From CBDDFN01 sp965227065 (GTDB lineage Bacteria > Pseudomonadota > Alphaproteobacteria > SPJN01), in the NCBI GenBank assembly GCA_965227065.1, contig CBDDFN010000020.1:372001-436000 (forward strand): a stretch of DNA of 64,000 bases, written 5' to 3'. Positions 49,805-58,871 of this stretch are shown here, piece after piece. Within the stretch, counting starts at the first letter, position 1, and each line of letters starts with the position of its first letter. The notes below the pieces were generated by a model. It was not told where the DNA came from, ran no database searches, and saw only the letters and a list, made by a program, of their open reading frames with translations. A program made the translations under genes and the position numbers.

Positions 49805-51042
49805 TTTCGTCCCAACAGATCAAACACGCGATCTATGCCGGTCAAGGCGCGCTCAACATCCTCACCCGTATTATAAGGTGCGAAACTGGCACGCACAGTG
49901 CCTTGAACACCCCAATGGGTCATCAAAGGCTGTGCACAATGATGTCCGCCGCGCATAGCAACGCCGCTGCTATCAAGGATCTGGCAAACATCGTGGGGAT
50001 GAATGCCCGGCGTCGCAAAGGCGGTAATCCCCACCCGGTCAGGTCCATAAAGAGCCGGGGTGAACAAGCTCACGCGATTGTCGAACCGCTCTTTCAGGCC
50101 CAGCGCAAACTGTTCCGCCAGCCCGCGTGTATGGTTTTCGGCCCCCGCCATGTCTGTGTCCGCCACAAAGCGCATGGCTTCCCTCAACCCCACAGCCTGG
50201 GTGATCGGCGGGGTGCCCGCTTCAAACCGGTGGGGCGGGTCGGCATAGACAGAACGCTCAAAGGCCACTGTACGGATCATCTCTCCGCCGCTTTTGGCGG
50301 GCGGCAAATCAGCCAGAATGTCAGCCTTGCCCCACAAGATGCCCACGCCCGTGGGGCCAAACAGCTTGTGGCCCGACAGGGCGTAGAAGTCTGCGCCGAG
50401 TGCTGCCATGTCGAGCGGGCCATGCGGCGCGCCTTGTGCGCCATCGACAAGGATCAGCGCATCAGGGGCTGCGCGGCGCAGCGCCGGGGCCAAAGTTTCC
50501 AGCGGGGTGATATAGCCCGTCACATTGGAGACATGGGCAAGCGCGACAAGTTTCGTTCTGGGGCCAACCGCCTGAACCGCTTGCGCCTCTTCGATCCGGC
50601 CATGGGCATCAAGGGCCAGGGGGACCAACTTTGCCCCGCAGCGTTCGGCCAACAACTGCCAGGGAACCAGATTGGAATGATGCTCAGCCAGGCTGACGGC
50701 GATCTCATCGCCGGGGCCAATCCGGCCAGTGAGCGCCCATGCCACCAGATTGATGCCGTCGGTGGCGCCAGACGTAAAAATGATTTCGTCGGGCTGTGCC
50801 GACAGATAATGCGCCGCTTCAATGCGGGCGGCGTCAAAGGACTGGGTGGCGGCTTCGGCAAGCCGGTGGACGGAGCGTTTGACATTGGCCCGCGCGCTGC
50901 GCTCATGGGTGGCCATGGCGTCGATGACGCAGCCCGGCACTTGTGCACTGGCGGCATTGTCGAGATAGGCGAGCGGTTCGTCCCCGGCAAATATGGGGAA
51001 GTGCGCGCGCCAGTCGTGAGGATCAAAGCTCATATCGGACAT
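49801..51042 (-). CDS. sufS: Cysteine desulfurase SufS
   Basis: A 413-residue group II cysteine desulfurase. PLP Lys is in YALSGHKLFGPTGVGILWG near residue 224, the YLDNAASAQ segment near 25, HHSNLVPWQ near 120, and the catalytic Cys in AMRGGHHCAQPLM near 367. It supplies sulfur for Fe-S clusters from cysteine. I use ATG 51042 (ATG 51033 is equally possible); the frame is open to 51120 but that overlaps the antiporter gene. The antiporter operon ends 29 bp upstream on the same strand, so read-through is possible. Confidence 0.93.
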   Translation of the reverse strand: MSDMSFDPHDWRAHFPIFAGDEPLAYLDNAASAQVPGCVIDAMATHERSARANVKRSVHRLAEAATQSFDAARIEAAHYLSAQPDEIIFTSGATDGINLVAWALTGRIGPGDEIAVSLAEHHSNLVPWQLLAERCGAKLVPLALDAHGRIEEAQAVQAVGPRTKLVALAHVSNVTGYITPLETLAPALRRAAPDALILVDGAQGAPHGPLDMAALGADFYALSGHKLFGPTGVGILWGKADILADLPPAKSGGEMIRTVAFERSVYADPPHRFEAGTPPITQAVGLREAMRFVADTDMAGAENHTRGLAEQFALGLKERFDNRVSLFTPALYGPDRVGITAFATPGIHPHDVCQILDSSGVAMRGGHHCAQPLMTHWGVQGTVRASFAPYNTGEDVERALTGIDRVFDLLGRK

Positions 51043-51071
51043 ATGGGGGCCAGATGGCCCCCGCCGCAAGA

Positions 51072-52775
51072 TCAGATGAAGTAAAAGATCATCATCACGC
51101 CCAGCATGATGGCAACCCACAGCACCATGGTTCCGGTCTGCCAGCGCCGCGCCATCATCCCCTGCGGTCCATGACTGTGATAGAGCCGCTCAATGCTCTT
51201 GCCGATGCCGCCACCGATCAGCGCGCGGGCATTGGTGTTCACTTCGCGGACACCTTCGGCAATCTCGTGCCACATGGCGGGCAGCAAGCGGCGATAGACC
51301 CAGTCAAAGTCGAGATTGATCGACCGCACCTCGGGCGGATAAAGCCCAGTCACCATCAGCACGATGAAGGCAAGCACCGCAAACATCAAAAGCTGCATCT
51401 GGCTGACAACATGGTCGGCCGTATAGGGGTGATAACCCGCATCAAAAGGCAGAATTTGATAGAGCGCGTCGGGATAGACGCCGATGCCGATACACAAGGC
51501 CGCCGTGATGGCCATGGCGAGCAGCATGTTCCACGGCGCTTCCTTGGGCCGCTTGCCCGAATCATGGGCGAAGAAGGCAAAGAACGGGATTTTGATGCCC
51601 GAATGCTCAAGCACACCAGCCGATGCAAACACCAAAATGCCCCAGACGATCACATGATGCTCTTGCGCGACGGCTGTGAGGATCATGGATTTGGTGACAA
51701 AACCGGAGAATAGCGGGAAGGCCGAAATCGACATGGCCCCGATGATCGTGAAGATCGTGGTGTAGGGCATGGATTTGTAGAGCCCGCCCAGTTCGGTCGC
51801 TTTGGTGGTGCCGACCCGGTACAAAACCGCGCCCATGCCCATGAACAGAAGGGCTTTATAAAGGATATGCGCAAAGGCGTGGCTGGCCGCGCCATTGAGC
51901 GCAAGCGCTGAGCCGACGCCGACGCCCACCACCATGAAGCCCAACTGGTTGTTGAGCGAATAGGCAAGCACCTTGCGCAGATCATTTTCAATCACTGCGA
52001 AGAAGACCGGGAAGGCGGTCATGGCCGCGCCAATATAGATCAGCGGTTCAAACCCGGCATAGCCGCGCGCCAGCGAATAGACCGCAAGCTTGGTGGTGAA
52101 GGCCGACAGGATGACCGTGCCGGTGGCGGTCGCCTCGGGATAGGCGTCTTGCAGCCAATTGTGCAGGAAAGGGAAGGCGCATTTGATGCCGAAGGCGAGC
52201 AGGATGAGGGCTGAGCCCATGGTCAGATCATCCAGGGTTTTGACGCCAAAACTGTCAAAGGCAATCGAGCCTGTGGCGTGATAGTGCGCGACCAGACCGG
52301 CCAGCAGCAAAACACCTGATCCCACCTGAATGATCAGATAGCGGATGCCGACCGTCATGGCGCGTTCGGTGCGCCGCGCCCAGATCAAGAAGACCGAGGT
52401 AATCGCGGTCAGCTCCCAGAACACAAACAGGGTGACGAGATCACCGGCAAAGGCGGCGGCAATGCCTGCCCCGGCATACATGAGGGCTGAGACCTGCTGC
52501 ATCACATCCTTGACGTGAAGCGCAAACAAAACGCCCAGAAAGGCTGCCAAATGAAAGATAAGGCCGAAAATGAAGCTCAGCTTGTCGAGCCGCATGGTCT
52601 CAAGCGTCAGGCCGAAAAATTCGATCTGGCCATACACACCATGGTCAAGCTGGGTGAGGTAGGCGGCCGCCGCAACGGGCAGGGCCAGCATATAGATCTG
52701 GCGCAGGCGGAAGGGCAGCACCGGGACGAGCAGCGCGCCGACAATCAGGATCAGGCCAGGATTAATCGCGGTCAT
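51072..52775 (-). CDS. Mrp/Mnh-type antiporter subunit D (third D-like channel)
   Basis: A 567-residue ND4/ND5/MrpD-family membrane protein with about 14 helices plus a C-terminal extension of some 60 residues and one more helix. The proton-path Glu is in VFWELTAITSVF near residue 119, and the Lys in FGIKCAFPFLHNWLQDAYPEA near 198 and TTKLAVYSLARGY near 226. It is the last gene of the antiporter operon. It lies apart from the other two D genes and may correspond to the ND5-like part of MrpA. It overlaps the preceding 85-residue gene by 14 bases. Confidence 0.9.
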   Translation of the reverse strand: MTAINPGLILIVGALLVPVLPFRLRQIYMLALPVAAAAYLTQLDHGVYGQIEFFGLTLETMRLDKLSFIFGLIFHLAAFLGVLFALHVKDVMQQVSALMYAGAGIAAAFAGDLVTLFVFWELTAITSVFLIWARRTERAMTVGIRYLIIQVGSGVLLLAGLVAHYHATGSIAFDSFGVKTLDDLTMGSALILLAFGIKCAFPFLHNWLQDAYPEATATGTVILSAFTTKLAVYSLARGYAGFEPLIYIGAAMTAFPVFFAVIENDLRKVLAYSLNNQLGFMVVGVGVGSALALNGAASHAFAHILYKALLFMGMGAVLYRVGTTKATELGGLYKSMPYTTIFTIIGAMSISAFPLFSGFVTKSMILTAVAQEHHVIVWGILVFASAGVLEHSGIKIPFFAFFAHDSGKRPKEAPWNMLLAMAITAALCIGIGVYPDALYQILPFDAGYHPYTADHVVSQMQLLMFAVLAFIVLMVTGLYPPEVRSINLDFDWVYRRLLPAMWHEIAEGVREVNTNARALIGGGIGKSIERLYHSHGPQGMMARRWQTGTMVLWVAIMLGVMMIFYFI

Positions 52776-53019
52776 AATAATCCTCGTCGCGCATGATCAG
52801 CTTGCGCAATTGCTTGCCCAGCAAAACCAGGCCGAAAAAAGCGGCAAAACCCGCCAGGCCGTAGAACAGCGGGATATGGTCTTCGCCGAAATGGCCATGC
52901 CGGTGGATGAAAAACTCGGCGGCACCAAAGCCTGCGCAGATCGCCACCACCAGTGCGATCAGCGCGTTGATGGTACTCTTCTTCTCAAAGAAGCCCGGCG
53001 TGTGATGAGGATCAGACAT
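52762..53019 (-). CDS. Small two-helix membrane protein of the antiporter operon
   Basis: An 85-residue protein with two predicted transmembrane helices (about 18-38 and 48-66) and a His/Asp-rich loop (FIHRHGHFGEDHIP) between them. It ends in RDEDYYDRD. I do not recognise a family. It lies between two D-type subunits, 10 bp after one and overlapping the next, so it is almost certainly cotranslated with them. It may be an accessory subunit of the complex. Confidence 0.75.
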   Translation of the reverse strand: MSDPHHTPGFFEKKSTINALIALVVAICAGFGAAEFFIHRHGHFGEDHIPLFYGLAGFAAFFGLVLLGKQLRKLIMRDEDYYDRD

Positions 53020-53029
53020 GGGGCCTCCT

Positions 53030-54532
53030 TCAGGGCGCGATCACAGGTTGCAGGAACGCCGTAATATGATCGGCGGTGAAAAACAGCACCAGCGTGCCAA
53101 GCGCGGTAAAGGACAGCGGCACCAGCATGAAGGCGGGCGCTTCCTTGATGCCCGCGCGGCTCATCCGGCTGACCTGGCCCGACACGCGATCTTCATCCGA
53201 CCAGTCTTGCGGGGGTTTCATAAAGAAGCCGCGCGCGGGGATCGGCAACAGATAGGCGATGTTGAGCAGCGATGAGACGAGCAGCACGCCCATCAAAATG
53301 GCTTTGTCGGCCTCAACCGCGCCGAGCATCAGATAATATTTGGCCCAGCTTCCGCCCATGGGGGGCAGGCCAATGATTGACAGTGCGCCGATCAGGAAGG
53401 CGGCAAAGGTGATCGGCATTACCCGGCCAAGCCCGTCCATATCGGAAATTTCGGTCTTGTGGGCAGCGACATAGATCGCGCCCGCGCAGAAAAACAGGGT
53501 GATCTTGCCCATGGCGTGCATGGGGATTTGCAACGCCCCGCCCATGACACCGGCGGCTGAGGCGAGGGACAGACCCAGCACCACATAGGCGAGTTGGCTG
53601 ATGGTGGAATAGGCGAGCCGGGCTTTCAGATTGTCTTTGCTGATGGCGATCACCGAGGCCATGACCAGCGTGAAAGCGGCAATCCATTGCAGCCATGTGG
53701 TTGCGCCGGTTTCAGCGAGGAAATCAATGCCGAACACATAGATGCCGATTTTGAGCACACAGAACACACCGGCCTTCACCACCGCCACCGCGTGCAACAG
53801 GGCTGAAACCGGTGTCGGTGCCACCATGGCGTTGGGCAGCCAGCGGTGGAAGGGCATCAAGGCCGCCTTGCCGATGCCGAACATGTAAAGGGCAAGCAAA
53901 ACGGGAACGAGGCCCACTTCAATCGTGTCGCGCAGAATGCCGCCTTGCGCAAACTGCATCGTCCCGGCGGCGTAATTGGTCCAGATGATGGCGGGCAGCA
54001 GCAGACAGATCGAGGTCAGCATCAAGATGCCGAGATAGACGCGGGCGCCGCGCTTGGCATCATCATTCTGCTTGTGGGCGACCAGCGGATAGGTCGACAG
54101 GGTCAACACTTCATAGGCGATGAAAAGGGTCAGCAGATTGCCCGCATAGGCCACGCCCAGCGCCCCGGCAATGGCAATCGGGAAACACATGAAGAAGCGG
54201 GTCTGGTTCTTCTCCTTGTTGCCGCGCATATAGCCGATGGAATAGAGCGAATTGATAATCCACAGCCCGCTGGCCACCATGGCAAACAGCATGCCCAGCG
54301 GTTCAACGTCGAAGGCCAGTGCCATGCCGGGCATGACGTCGATCACATGCAGGCTGACCTCTTGCCCCGCATTGATCATCTGCAAAACGCACAGCGTGAT
54401 GCCGAACAGCGCAACGGCGGTGCCAAGCGTGACCGCCTCGCGCAGATTGGGGGCCTTGTCACACAGGCCGATCAGAACGGTGGCACCGAGCGGCAGAACG
54501 AAACTGAGGGTGAGGGCAAGCTCAGGGGTCAT
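53030..54532 (-). CDS. Mrp/Mnh-type antiporter subunit D (second D-like channel)
   Basis: A 500-residue ND2/ND4/MrpD-type membrane protein. Conserved features are the Glu in FIAYEVLTLSTYPLVAHKQ near residue 138, the Lys in GIGKAALMPFHRWLPNAMVAPTPVSALLHA near 218 and AVVKAGVFCVLKIGIYVFG near 245. Together they indicate a proton- or sodium-conducting channel. It starts in ATGA overlap with the previous D gene. Its length is normal for MrpD. Confidence 0.9.
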   Translation of the reverse strand: MTPELALTLSFVLPLGATVLIGLCDKAPNLREAVTLGTAVALFGITLCVLQMINAGQEVSLHVIDVMPGMALAFDVEPLGMLFAMVASGLWIINSLYSIGYMRGNKEKNQTRFFMCFPIAIAGALGVAYAGNLLTLFIAYEVLTLSTYPLVAHKQNDDAKRGARVYLGILMLTSICLLLPAIIWTNYAAGTMQFAQGGILRDTIEVGLVPVLLALYMFGIGKAALMPFHRWLPNAMVAPTPVSALLHAVAVVKAGVFCVLKIGIYVFGIDFLAETGATTWLQWIAAFTLVMASVIAISKDNLKARLAYSTISQLAYVVLGLSLASAAGVMGGALQIPMHAMGKITLFFCAGAIYVAAHKTEISDMDGLGRVMPITFAAFLIGALSIIGLPPMGGSWAKYYLMLGAVEADKAILMGVLLVSSLLNIAYLLPIPARGFFMKPPQDWSDEDRVSGQVSRMSRAGIKEAPAFMLVPLSFTALGTLVLFFTADHITAFLQPVIAP

Positions 54533-56103
54533 TGGGAACCCTCCCCGAAAAAGTCCATCATGCCGCTGCCCGCACCGCCCAGATCAACGCCGATCAGGCT
54601 TTGCGCGGCAAGGTCGGCGACCTCCACTGTGAAGGTGGCGTTGAGGCCAAAGGCGACATTGGCGATGACCAGCATGGCGGTCGGGATCAAAAGGCTGAGC
54701 GGTGCTTCCTGGCGGATGGCACCGGCCGGGGCGGGCTTGAGATAGGCCACCTCGATCAGACGCCAGACATAGACGACCGCGAGCATGGAGCTGAGTACGA
54801 TGAGGGCCGCGACCGGCCACCAGCCTTGTTCAATGGCGGCTTCAATCAGCACCCATTTGGAGATGAAACCAACCGTCAGCGGAACGCCGATCAGTGACAG
54901 GCCACCGGTGACGATCATCGCCATGGTCCAGGGCATGGTTTTGCCAAGGCCCGCCATCTTATCAAGGGTTGTGCCGCCCAGCCGGTAGGCGACCGCACCC
55001 AATGCAAGGAACAAGGCGCCTTTCATGAGCGCGTGATTGAACAGATGCAGCAATGTTGCCGTCAGACCCGTCGCGCTCATAAAGCTCAAGCCAAGCAGCA
55101 TATAGCCGATCTGGGCAATCGAGCTGTAGGCGAGCAGGCGTTTGGCATTGACCTGCCAGATCGCCACAATCGAGCCGGCAAACATGCCGATGACGCCAAG
55201 CGGCAACAGGAAATAAGTGAAGAAGTCGGCTTCGATGGAAAGCTCGACCCCGAACACAGTGAAGACGAACCGCAGCAGCGCATAGACCGCGACCTTGGTG
55301 GCGGTGGCGGCGAGAAAGGCGGTCACGACCGAGGGCGCAAAGGCGTAGGCATTGGGCAGCCACAGATGCAGCGGGAACATGGCGAGCTTGAGCCCGAAGC
55401 CCACCGTGATGAACACAAAGGCGACGATGATCGTGCGCGTGCCGAAAATCTCGGGCAGCCGTTCGGCAAGGTCAGCCATATTGAGCGTGCCGGTCATCAT
55501 ATAGATGAGGCCAAGCCCGATCACATAGAAGGTCGCGCCGACCGTTCCCATAATCAGATAAGTGTAGGACGCGGTGAGCGCCCTTCGGTCGCGCGAAGCC
55601 CCCATGGAAATCAGCACATAGGTCGACAGCGAGCTGATTTCGAGGAAGACGAACAGGTTAAAGGCGTCGCCGGTGATCGCAACGCCCATCAGGCCGGCCA
55701 TGCACAGCAGCATGGCGGCGTAGAACAGGGGCTGTTGCTCTTTCTCGATCTCGCGATTGACGCTTTCATAGGCGTAGAGCGAAATCACCGCGCCGATGCC
55801 CGAGACGATCAGCAACACAAAGGCATTGACCATATCGACGCGGAATTCGATGCCGAAAGGCGGCTCCCACCCGCCGAGCTGATAGGAGATCGGCCCATGG
55901 GCGGCAACCTCGCCAAGCAGCGTATAGGAGGCATAAAAGGCAAAGACGCTGGTCAGCACCATCAGCGCCCAGGCGACGATGCGGTTGTTCACAATCACCG
56001 CAAAGGGGGCGGCGATCAGCGGCACCATGATGGCAAGCGCGGGCAGATGCTCGGCCAGCACGAAACTGCCATGCTGGACGATGTGATGTTCTTCACCGGT
56101 CAT
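54529..56103 (-). CDS. Mrp/Mnh-type antiporter subunit D (first D-like channel)
   Basis: A 524-residue MrpD-family protein with Glu in LFVFLEISSLSTYVLIS near residue 147, Lys in GFGLKLAMFPLHLWLPNAYAFAPSVVTAF near 230 and TATKVAVYALLRFVF near 258. It is coupled by ATGA to subunit C upstream and to the second D downstream. MrpD homologues move protons in exchange for sodium or potassium as part of a multi-subunit complex in the inner membrane. Confidence 0.9.
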   Translation of the reverse strand: MTGEEHHIVQHGSFVLAEHLPALAIMVPLIAAPFAVIVNNRIVAWALMVLTSVFAFYASYTLLGEVAAHGPISYQLGGWEPPFGIEFRVDMVNAFVLLIVSGIGAVISLYAYESVNREIEKEQQPLFYAAMLLCMAGLMGVAITGDAFNLFVFLEISSLSTYVLISMGASRDRRALTASYTYLIMGTVGATFYVIGLGLIYMMTGTLNMADLAERLPEIFGTRTIIVAFVFITVGFGLKLAMFPLHLWLPNAYAFAPSVVTAFLAATATKVAVYALLRFVFTVFGVELSIEADFFTYFLLPLGVIGMFAGSIVAIWQVNAKRLLAYSSIAQIGYMLLGLSFMSATGLTATLLHLFNHALMKGALFLALGAVAYRLGGTTLDKMAGLGKTMPWTMAMIVTGGLSLIGVPLTVGFISKWVLIEAAIEQGWWPVAALIVLSSMLAVVYVWRLIEVAYLKPAPAGAIRQEAPLSLLIPTAMLVIANVAFGLNATFTVEVADLAAQSLIGVDLGGAGSGMMDFFGEGSQ

Positions 56104-56522
56104 TGGGCATTCCCCGATGCGTTGAGGGCGGCATCCACGCGGGCCTCATCGTCCTGTTCAGCGGCATTGTCGGCGGCTTCGAGCTCATCTTCTTCGATCG
56201 TGCCATAGACTTCCTTGATGCGAACGACAAGCGCGAGCCCCAGGGCCGTGGTGGCGACGCCGACCACAATCGCGGTCAGGATCAGCACATGGGGCAGGGG
56301 GTTTGAATAAGGCCGGTCGATCGTGTCGGCGAGGATGGGGGCGGTGCCGCCCTGGACCTTGGCGGCCGAGATATAAAGCAGGAAGACCGAGGTTTGGAAA
56401 ATGTTCAGACCAACGATCTTTTTGATCAGGTTGTCGCGGCTGACCACAATGTAAAGACCCGTCATCATCAGCACGACGACGATCCAGTAATTATAGTGGC
56501 TCCAGATCAGCTCAAGGCTCAT
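56100..56522 (-). CDS. mnhC: Mrp/Mnh-type antiporter subunit C
   Basis: A 140-residue NuoK/MrpC-like protein with three transmembrane helices. The family segment DRPYSNPLPHVLILTAIVVGVATTALGLALVVRI near residue 67 is typical. The C-terminus beyond residue 105 is an acidic, Glu/Ala-rich extension. It is linked to B upstream and D downstream by four-base overlaps. Confidence 0.9.
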   Translation of the reverse strand: MSLELIWSHYNYWIVVVLMMTGLYIVVSRDNLIKKIVGLNIFQTSVFLLYISAAKVQGGTAPILADTIDRPYSNPLPHVLILTAIVVGVATTALGLALVVRIKEVYGTIEEDELEAADNAAEQDDEARVDAALNASGNAQ

Positions 56523-56956
56523 GGCGTGTCCTCCCCTTGCGGGGCCCGCCGGCCGGCGAAATGGTAGAAAATGGCAATCATGGTGGCGGCCACCGTGACG
56601 CCGACGCCGAATTCAACGATCAAAATGCCGTAATGCTGGCCGTGATGGGGATCATGGGCGAGCACGTCATAGTCGAGATAGACCGCGCCTTGCGCCAGTG
56701 AGTAAAAGCCCACAGCGGCGTATATGACAAACCCAAGCGCCATCAGTACGCGGATCACCGGAACCGGTGCCACGGCTTGGGCCGTGGAAAGCCCGAAGAC
56801 CAGCGCATAAAGGACAAAGGCCGCCCCGATGATTACCCCGGCCTGAAAGCCGCCGCCGGGACCAAAATCGCCGTGGAACTGGACATAAAGGGCAAACAGG
56901 ATGATCGGCGGCACCAGTAATTTGGTGGTCACGCGCAAGATCAGGTGATGTCTCAT
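56519..56956 (-). CDS. mnhB: Mrp/Mnh-type antiporter subunit B
   Basis: A 145-residue MnhB-domain protein with four helices. FALYVQFHGDFGPGGGFQAGVIIGAAFVLYALVFG near residue 18 contains the GPGGGFQ motif of MrpB, and the late HYGILIVEFGVGVTVAATMIAIFY segment is also typical. I use ATG 56956 (MRHHLILRVTTKLL); the frame is open to 56992. It overlaps the upstream A-type module by four bases. Confidence 0.9.
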   Translation of the reverse strand: MRHHLILRVTTKLLVPPIILFALYVQFHGDFGPGGGFQAGVIIGAAFVLYALVFGLSTAQAVAPVPVIRVLMALGFVIYAAVGFYSLAQGAVYLDYDVLAHDPHHGQHYGILIVEFGVGVTVAATMIAIFYHFAGRRAPQGEDTP

Positions 56957-57504
56957 GAGGCGCCTCCGCCCGATTTGCGGCGCCGCCGCCAATTGGCAAG
57001 CAGCAGCATGACGCCGACACCGGCGGTGAAGATCACCCCTGTTTCACCCAGCGTATCAAAGCCCCGATAGGAGGCGAGCACCGAGGTCACCACATTGGGC
57101 AGGCCGATTTCAGTACCTGACCCTTCAAGGTACCGGGGCGCGACATGCAGATTGGCGGGTGCTTCAGGATCGCCGAAGGCGGGCAGGTCAAATGTGCCGT
57201 AGATAAGCGCCGCGCCGGTGACGACGACGACAAACAAGGGCAGCCACTGTGTATGGTGCGGGACTTTTTCTGTCGTCGTGGTCAGCGCCAGCGTTCCCAG
57301 CATCAAGACGGTTGAAATGCCTGCCCCAACGGCGGCTTCGGTAAAGGCAACGTCCACCGCATCAAGCGCGACGAAGAATGCGGCGGAGACGAGTGAGTAA
57401 ACACCCGCCAACATCACCACGGCAAACAGGTTGCGCAGCCGGGCGATGCCAAAGGCGGTCAGCGCCAGAATGGCGAGAAGGACGATATTGATCAGCTCTT
57501 CCAT
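56953..57504 (-). CDS. Stand-alone MrpA C-terminal module (DUF4040 plus MbhE-like)
   Basis: A 183-residue membrane protein. Residues about 1-90 form a DUF4040 domain (LRNLFAVVMLAGVYSLVSAAFFVALDAVDVAFTEAAVGAG). Residues about 95-175 look like the MbhE part of MrpA, ending VLASYRGFDTLGETGVIFTAGVGVM. In typical bacterial Mrp these are fused to the ND5-like N-terminal part of MrpA; here they stand alone, as in archaeal Mbh/Mrp. This split design is the unusual element of the operon. Confidence 0.85.
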   Translation of the reverse strand: MEELINIVLLAILALTAFGIARLRNLFAVVMLAGVYSLVSAAFFVALDAVDVAFTEAAVGAGISTVLMLGTLALTTTTEKVPHHTQWLPLFVVVVTGAALIYGTFDLPAFGDPEAPANLHVAPRYLEGSGTEIGLPNVVTSVLASYRGFDTLGETGVIFTAGVGVMLLLANWRRRRKSGGGAS

Positions 57505-57507
57505 CGA

Positions 57508-57888
57508 TCACGCCGCCCTTTCATCATCGCTGCCCGGATCAACGCCGAAGCGGCGCGCGCTTTCGGCATTGAGCCGGTTGTAAGCCAGTTGCGGGCGATG
57601 GCCCGACATGAGGGCCGACTGGGTCAGCGCATGGCTTGCCACAGGGCTGGTGAACCACATGAAAGCGAGGATCAGGCCGAGTTTGACGAGCGTGATCCAG
57701 CTCAACGGGTCCACCGAATGGCACGCCAGTCCCGCCAGAATGCAGAAGGTCCCCAGCGTATCGGTGATCGAGGCGGCATGAACCCGCGTGTATACATCAG
57801 GCAGGCGCAACACGCCGATGCCACCCACCAGAAGGAAGAAAATCCCGACGACGAGCAGCCCGTCGCCGACCCACTCAATCCATGCCAT
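57508..57888 (-). CDS. mnhG: Mrp/Mnh-type antiporter subunit G
   Basis: A 126-residue MnhG-family protein with three helices (IEWVGDGLLVVGIFFLLVGGIGVLRLPDVYTRVHAAS near residue 4, with the LRLPDVYTRxHA motif). The last 35 residues form a soluble tail. ATG 57888 (MAWIEW) is chosen over the frame extension to 57924. It overlaps mnhF by 14 bases. Confidence 0.9.
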   Translation of the reverse strand: MAWIEWVGDGLLVVGIFFLLVGGIGVLRLPDVYTRVHAASITDTLGTFCILAGLACHSVDPLSWITLVKLGLILAFMWFTSPVASHALTQSALMSGHRPQLAYNRLNAESARRFGVDPGSDDERAA

Positions 57889-58189
57889 GACGCAACTCCT
57901 CTTCCCGGTCGGCCGGATCGGCAAAGCTGCGATAGCGGAAAAAGCGCAGGATCGCGATCGTGCCGATAAAGTTGATCAGCGCATAGGCAAGCGCAATGTC
58001 GAGAAAATCGGGCCGCTCGGTCACATAGCCGATGACCGCAATCAGCAACACGGTCTTGGTGCCGAACATGTTGACCGCCAATACCCGGTCAAACAGGCTT
58101 GGGCCGACCAGAAGACGGATGAGGGCCAGCCCCATCGTCACCAGCAAGGCCAGCGCAGCAGCGCCAAACATGGAGATCATGCCATCCAT
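57875..58189 (-). CDS. mnhF: Mrp/Mnh-type antiporter subunit F
   Basis: A 104-residue MnhF protein with three helices and the RLLVGPSLFDRVLAVNMFGTKTVLLIAVIGY segment typical of the family. It overlaps mnhG at its end and the stop of mnhE at its start, so it is translationally coupled on both sides. Confidence 0.9.
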   Translation of the reverse strand: MDGMISMFGAAALALLVTMGLALIRLLVGPSLFDRVLAVNMFGTKTVLLIAVIGYVTERPDFLDIALAYALINFIGTIAILRFFRYRSFADPADREEELRHGMD

Positions 58190-58668
58190 TACGGGTGAAC
58201 CTCCGTTTGGGTTACCTTGGCGTCCATGCCGCCCTCTTCGAGATCCTTGGCGGCGGGCAGCGACAGCGCATGCACCAGAATTTCATCATCCATCAAATCG
58301 ATGGAGACCGTGCCGGGCGTCAGCGTGATCGAATTGGCGTAGAGCACCTGACCGATTTCGGTCTCCTGGCTGGTCTTGACCACAAACAGAGTGGGCGAAA
58401 TATCAAGCGAGGGCGACAAGACCCGCTTGGTCACATCCCAGTTCGCCTTGACGATTTCCCAGAACAGCCAGGGCCAGTACAGCAGGATGCGGAAGGTAAG
58501 GTGAACTGGCGCGCCTTCATGGTCGACCACATCCATGCGGTGCGCGAGATAGACCACGAACAGCACCGACAAGGCGCCAAACGTCAACAGCAGCCCATTG
58601 TCGAAATAGCCCGACAAAACGAGCCACAAGCCGCTCAAAAATAATCCCAGTGATAGTGTGTGCGCCAC
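58189..58668 (-). CDS. mnhE: Mrp/Mnh-type antiporter subunit E
   Basis: A 159-residue MnhE protein with two or three N-terminal helices followed by a soluble domain with LYANSITLTPGTVSIDLMDDEILVHAL near residue 108, the MrpE signature. GTG 58668 is the likely start, after GGGGGCGGG; TTG 58692 is possible. It is the first gene of the antiporter operon. The 200-bp gap to the divergent cold-shock gene must hold the promoter. Confidence 0.9.
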   Translation of the reverse strand: MAHTLSLGLFLSGLWLVLSGYFDNGLLLTFGALSVLFVVYLAHRMDVVDHEGAPVHLTFRILLYWPWLFWEIVKANWDVTKRVLSPSLDISPTLFVVKTSQETEIGQVLYANSITLTPGTVSIDLMDDEILVHALSLPAAKDLEEGGMDAKVTQTEVHP

Positions 58669-58871
58669 GCACCCGCCCCCGTCGGCAAACAAGACCCAGA
58701 CCCGTCTCCCGCATGCGCGGAATCAGTGAAGCGCCTTTGTACACAACCACTTTCCCGACGCCAAGCCCTGTTGGGACACCGCCCAATTCAGACACTATTC
58801 GGGTTAAGTTTGAGGGTCTTTTCGATGACAGTGTGTCATGGTAACGTTCCCGTCATGGGGAGGACTAAGGC

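Noticed and set aside
49903..51084. Plus-strand ORF of 393 residues
   Set aside because: Antisense of sufS, whose own motifs (PLP lysine, catalytic Cys) are clear.
53846..54745. Plus-strand ORF of 299 residues
   Set aside because: Antisense of two overlapping antiporter genes that have strong family support.
55033..56208. Plus-strand ORF of 391 residues
   Set aside because: Antisense shadow of the first D-type antiporter gene; low-complexity His/Arg/Gln composition with no family pattern.
51072..58668. Membrane-bound hydrogenase (Mbh) locus
   Set aside because: The antiporter module is Mbh-like, but no hydrogenase large or small subunit, maturation or ferredoxin-type gene is present on either side.
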